Assembly (NCBI GenBank): GCA_010206265.1
Contig: VIQV01000005.1
Coordinates: 1-36,625 of the forward strand
Source: Lachnospiraceae bacterium MD329
GTDB taxonomy: Bacteria > Bacillota > Clostridia > UBA1381
Length of the DNA stretch: 36,625 nucleotides
Direction: 5' to 3'
Part shown: positions 34,344 to 36,625 of the stretch, piece after piece
Layout: each line of letters starts with the position of its first letter
How positions within the stretch are numbered: position 1 is the first letter of the stretch
Notes under the pieces: generated by a model
Database searches by the model: none
What the model was told of the DNA's origin: nothing
Seen by the model: only the letters and a program-made list of their open reading frames with translations
Position numbers and translations under genes: made by a program

Positions 34344-35179
34344 TTTCCTATACCCCCGATAATAGCATTATAACAGTCTTCAACCGTCAGAATATCGTCG
34401 GGAAGATTAATGCCGTTTTTTCTTAGCTCATATATAAGCTCTGTTACCTGCGGTACATCAAGACCAAGGGATTTTAATAATTCAACATTTTTAAAAACTT
34501 CTTTCGGGCTGCCGTCAATAACTATTTCACCTTTGTCAATAACGATTGTTCGGTCTGCATTAACAGCCTCGTCCATATAATGGGTTATCAGTACGACGGT
34601 AATTCCGTTATCGCGGTTTAGAGTTTTAATTGTATTTAGAATTTCACTTCTGCCCATAGGGTCAAGCATTGCCGTAGGTTCGTCGAGAATTAGTATTTCG
34701 GGATTCATTGCAAGTACGGCGGCTATTGCTACACGCTGTTTTTGACCGCCCGATAGTTTGGACGGTGCGCTTTTGGCAAATTCAGTCATATTTACAGCAG
34801 CAAGACATTTATCTACACGTCTTCGTATTTCAGATGGGGCAACACCCAGATTTTCGGGCGCAAACGCGACTTCATCTTCAACCATTGCCGCAACTATCTG
34901 ATTATCGGGATTTTGAAATACCATTCCTGCCGAACGGCGTATTTCAAATAATTTTTTGCTGTCGGCGGTATTTATATTTTTTATATAGACTTTGCCTCCT
35001 GTTGGCAGCAATATTGCGTTAAAGTGTTTTGCAAGCGTAGATTTTCCGCTGCCGTTTCTTCCGAGAATTGCCGTAAAAGAACCTTTTTCAATGTTTAAAT
35101 TTATTTCGTTTAAAACTTTGTTTGAGTTTTCTTTGTTTTCATCAAAGTATTCAAAGGTTAGATTTGTTGTCTGTATCAT
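34340..35179 (-). CDS. ecfA1: ECF transporter ATPase EcfA1
   Basis: The second ATPase of the ECF module, 279 residues. Walker A is GRNGSGKST (about 39-47), the Q-loop is FQNPDNQIVAAMVEDEVAF as in EcfA1, the signature is LSGGQKQRVAIA, Walker B is ILILDEPTAMLDP and the switch histidine is in LITHYMDEA. It begins two bases after the stop of the methyltransferase gene, whose end supplies the GGGAGAAG ribosome site. Its stop overlaps ecfA2. Confidence 0.95.
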   Translation of the reverse strand: MIQTTNLTFEYFDENKENSNKVLNEINLNIEKGSFTAILGRNGSGKSTLAKHFNAILLPTGGKVYIKNINTADSKKLFEIRRSAGMVFQNPDNQIVAAMVEDEVAFAPENLGVAPSEIRRRVDKCLAAVNMTEFAKSAPSKLSGGQKQRVAIAAVLAMNPEILILDEPTAMLDPMGRSEILNTIKTLNRDNGITVVLITHYMDEAVNADRTIVIDKGEIVIDGSPKEVFKNVELLKSLGLDVPQVTELIYELRKNGINLPDDILTVEDCYNAIIGGIGK

Positions 35180-35181
35180 AT

Positions 35182-36045
35182 TTACTTCTCCCAGCGTCCG
35201 CTGATACCGCAGGGAAGTATAAGCTCATTTGACTTCATAGGTAAACCGATTTCATCAGCGGAAATTCTGCCTCCGTATTTTCTTCCTACGGTCATTGACA
35301 ATACGTTGATAAGAACCTGAGCGCTAAGACCTGTAGTATATGAATTTATAAGGAAGAAAAGAGGGTTGTCCGATAATATTTTCATACATTCTTCAATAAG
35401 GGGATAGAGTTCATTTTCAATCTTCCAAACTTCACCCGAAGGACCTCTTCCATAAGACGGAGGGTCCATAATAATCGCATCATACTGACGTCCGCGTCTG
35501 TGTTCACGCTGTACAAATTTTACAACATCATCTACAATATAACGGACGGGCTTGTCCGCAAGTCCTGATGAAATAACATTTTCTTTTGCCCACGTAACCA
35601 TACCTTTTGACGCGTCAACGTGTACTACTTCGGCGCCTGCTGCAAGCGCCGCAACTGTAGCGCCGCCGGTATAGGCAAATAAGTTTAGTACGCGTATGGG
35701 ACGGTCAGCCGATTTAATAAGAGAGGAAAACCAGTCCCAGTTTACAGCTTGTTCAGGAAAAAGCCCTGTGTGTTTAAAGCCCATAGGTTTTATATTAAAG
35801 GTTAAATCCCTGTAATTTATAGTCCATCGTTCGGGTAGTTTCTTATTTAAATACTGCCACTTTCCTCCGCCTGATTTTGAACGATGATACCAAGCGTCTG
35901 CTTTGTTCCAGTTTTTATCGGATTTTAAACTCCAGACAGCCTGCGGGTCAGGTCTGCGTAACAGATAGTCGCCCCAGTATTCTAATTTTTCACCGTCTGC
36001 ACTATCCAGTAAACTGTATTCAGTCCATTTATCTGCACTCCACAT
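35182..36045 (-). CDS. Class I SAM-dependent methyltransferase (RlmI/RlmK-like)
   Basis: This 287-residue protein resembles the C-terminal catalytic part of the COG1092 group (RlmI/RlmK-type 23S rRNA methyltransferases). The SAM loop is VLNLFAYTGGATVAALAAGA, followed by VVHVDASKGMVTWAKEN, and the catalytic motif IIMDPPSYGRG. The N-terminal PUA domain of RlmI is missing, so it is a shorter form. Its rRNA or other target is unknown. It is the first gene of the - strand operon; the ATG has AGGAG 8 bases upstream. It occupies the place where rplQ usually precedes ecfA1. It is divergent from the rRNA operon. Confidence 0.87.
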   Translation of the reverse strand: MWSADKWTEYSLLDSADGEKLEYWGDYLLRRPDPQAVWSLKSDKNWNKADAWYHRSKSGGGKWQYLNKKLPERWTINYRDLTFNIKPMGFKHTGLFPEQAVNWDWFSSLIKSADRPIRVLNLFAYTGGATVAALAAGAEVVHVDASKGMVTWAKENVISSGLADKPVRYIVDDVVKFVQREHRRGRQYDAIIMDPPSYGRGPSGEVWKIENELYPLIEECMKILSDNPLFFLINSYTTGLSAQVLINVLSMTVGRKYGGRISADEIGLPMKSNELILPCGISGRWEK

Positions 36046-36280
36046 ATTTTTCTCCTATATAATAACTTTTCAGTGTTACCCAAAATAAAATTTTTGATAC
36101 TTGTCAATGATATTCTGTAATGTAATTATTATTTTATCATTTCTTACTGTCTGCCGTCAATACCGCATTATAAAAAGATTAAAAGGTGATGTAACTTGTA
36201 TATAAAATAAGTATAAAAACACAATATATTGTATATAAAGACAAAACATAAAATTTTTCAAAATTTTTTTCAAAAAAGTG
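36046..36280. other. Intergenic gap between the methyltransferase gene and the rrn promoter
   Basis: No gene is visible in these 235 AT-rich bases. On the - strand a TTGACA (36107-36102) could begin the promoter of the long operon, but no good -10 follows at 16-18 bases. The A/T tracts at 36250-36276 are probably an UP element for the rrn promoter. A frame across 36157-36393 on the - strand runs over the rrn promoter and looks spurious. Confidence 0.6.
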
Positions 36281-36309
36281 TTGACAAACAGGTTGCAGAG
36301 TGATATACT
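36281..36309 (+). promoter_or_regulatory. Promoter of the rRNA operon
   Basis: TTGACA (36281-36286) and TATACT (36304-36309) are 17 bases apart, with TGA before the -10 and A/T tracts before the -35 (an UP-element-like stretch). The start is near 36316, giving a leader of about 190 bases that contains hairpins at 36366-36385 and 36481-36499 (GAAA loop). I saw no boxA. Confidence 0.88.
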
Positions 36310-36507
36310 AATTGAGCTGTCAGTTAATACAGCATGTACATTGAAAGATGAACAGATGCAAGTGCGAGTGTTTAAAAAAACACTCCCAGTCAATAAAAAG
36401 AGTTTTTTATGACAGAAATTCGGATATAATTACGAAGAAAAGTCAGTTAGTAATTAGAGCTAACAAGCAATCGAGTATGTAAGACACGAAAGTGTTTTAG
36501 ATAACCA

Positions 36508-36625
<118 letters not shown>

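Noticed and set aside
36102..36107. TTGACA on the - strand as a promoter for the eight-gene operon
   Set aside because: No acceptable -10 box lies 16-18 bases downstream, so it was not listed as a promoter.
36366..36385. Hairpin in the rrn leader as a terminator
   Set aside because: GAGTGTTT/AAACACTC forms a stem but has no T run after it, and it lies between a strong promoter and 16S rRNA; a processing or leader hairpin is more likely.
36157..36393. 78-residue open frame on the - strand
   Set aside because: It runs across the rrn promoter (36281-36309) and leader, has no ribosome site and is low-complexity. It is chance.

Overview
The window looks like chromosomal DNA from a low-GC Gram-positive bacterium, probably an anaerobic member of the Clostridia (Bacillota). 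The evidence is the AT-rich sequence, strong GGAGG-type ribosome binding sites, sigma-A promoters with TTGACA and extended -10 boxes, a Trp T-box leader, HemZ, a DUF4446 gene beside parB, ECF transporter genes next to truA, and two proteins with copper-amine-oxidase-like stalk domains. I cannot place it to genus from the 118 bases of 16S rRNA that are present. No phage, insertion sequence, CRISPR array or tRNA gene was seen; almost every gene is core housekeeping.

Layout. 1-3900 (+): parA, parB, a DUF4446 gene, a small membrane coiled-coil gene and serS. 3901-4369: a gene-free stretch with a dense cluster of DnaA boxes. 4370-6190 (+): trmK, a Nif3-like gene and rnpB (RNase P RNA). 6189-6902 (-): an SDR oxidoreductase. 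7080-12913 (+): dnaA, a second DnaA-box region with DnaA-trios and an AT-rich unwinding element, then dnaN, a metallo-beta-lactamase-fold gene, hemZ and a DnaC/DnaI-like ATPase. 12947-16000: a small lipoprotein (-), a stalk-domain secreted protein (+) and an RsmF-like rRNA methyltransferase (-). 16027-23889 (+): a promoter, a structured leader, rpoB and rpoC. 23920-25694 (+): a Trp T-box and a TrpB2-type gene. 25718-28188 (+): an ECF sigma factor, its probable anti-sigma factor, a second stalk-domain protein and a 57-residue ribbon-helix-helix protein. 28228-36045 (-): one tightly packed run of eight genes (methyltransferase, ecfA1, ecfA2, ecfT, truA, a DUF5711-like gene, cvpA, ilvD). 36281-end (+): an rrn promoter, leader and the start of 16S rRNA.

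How it fits together. The centre of the window is the replication origin. Two DnaA-box clusters lie about 4.4 kb apart and enclose trmK, nif3, rnpB, the SDR gene and dnaA. Only the dnaA-dnaN gap has the full unwinding layout (box, GC-rich linker, trios, AT-rich tract). My hand counts show + strand G-C skew near zero to the left of this gap and clearly positive to its right, which also favours it as the start site. If so, parA through dnaA are transcribed toward the origin. The right arm carries rpoBC and rRNA co-directionally with replication.

Nothing here is a wholly new multi-gene system. The observations most worth following are: a three-way-junction RNA fold predicted in the rpoB leader; the split origin; a DUF5711-like gene that appears to start at an AUU codon overlapping the truA stop; a shared ECF-type promoter motif linking the sigma factor to a distant stalk-domain gene; and a small ribbon-helix-helix gene with a palindrome upstream.
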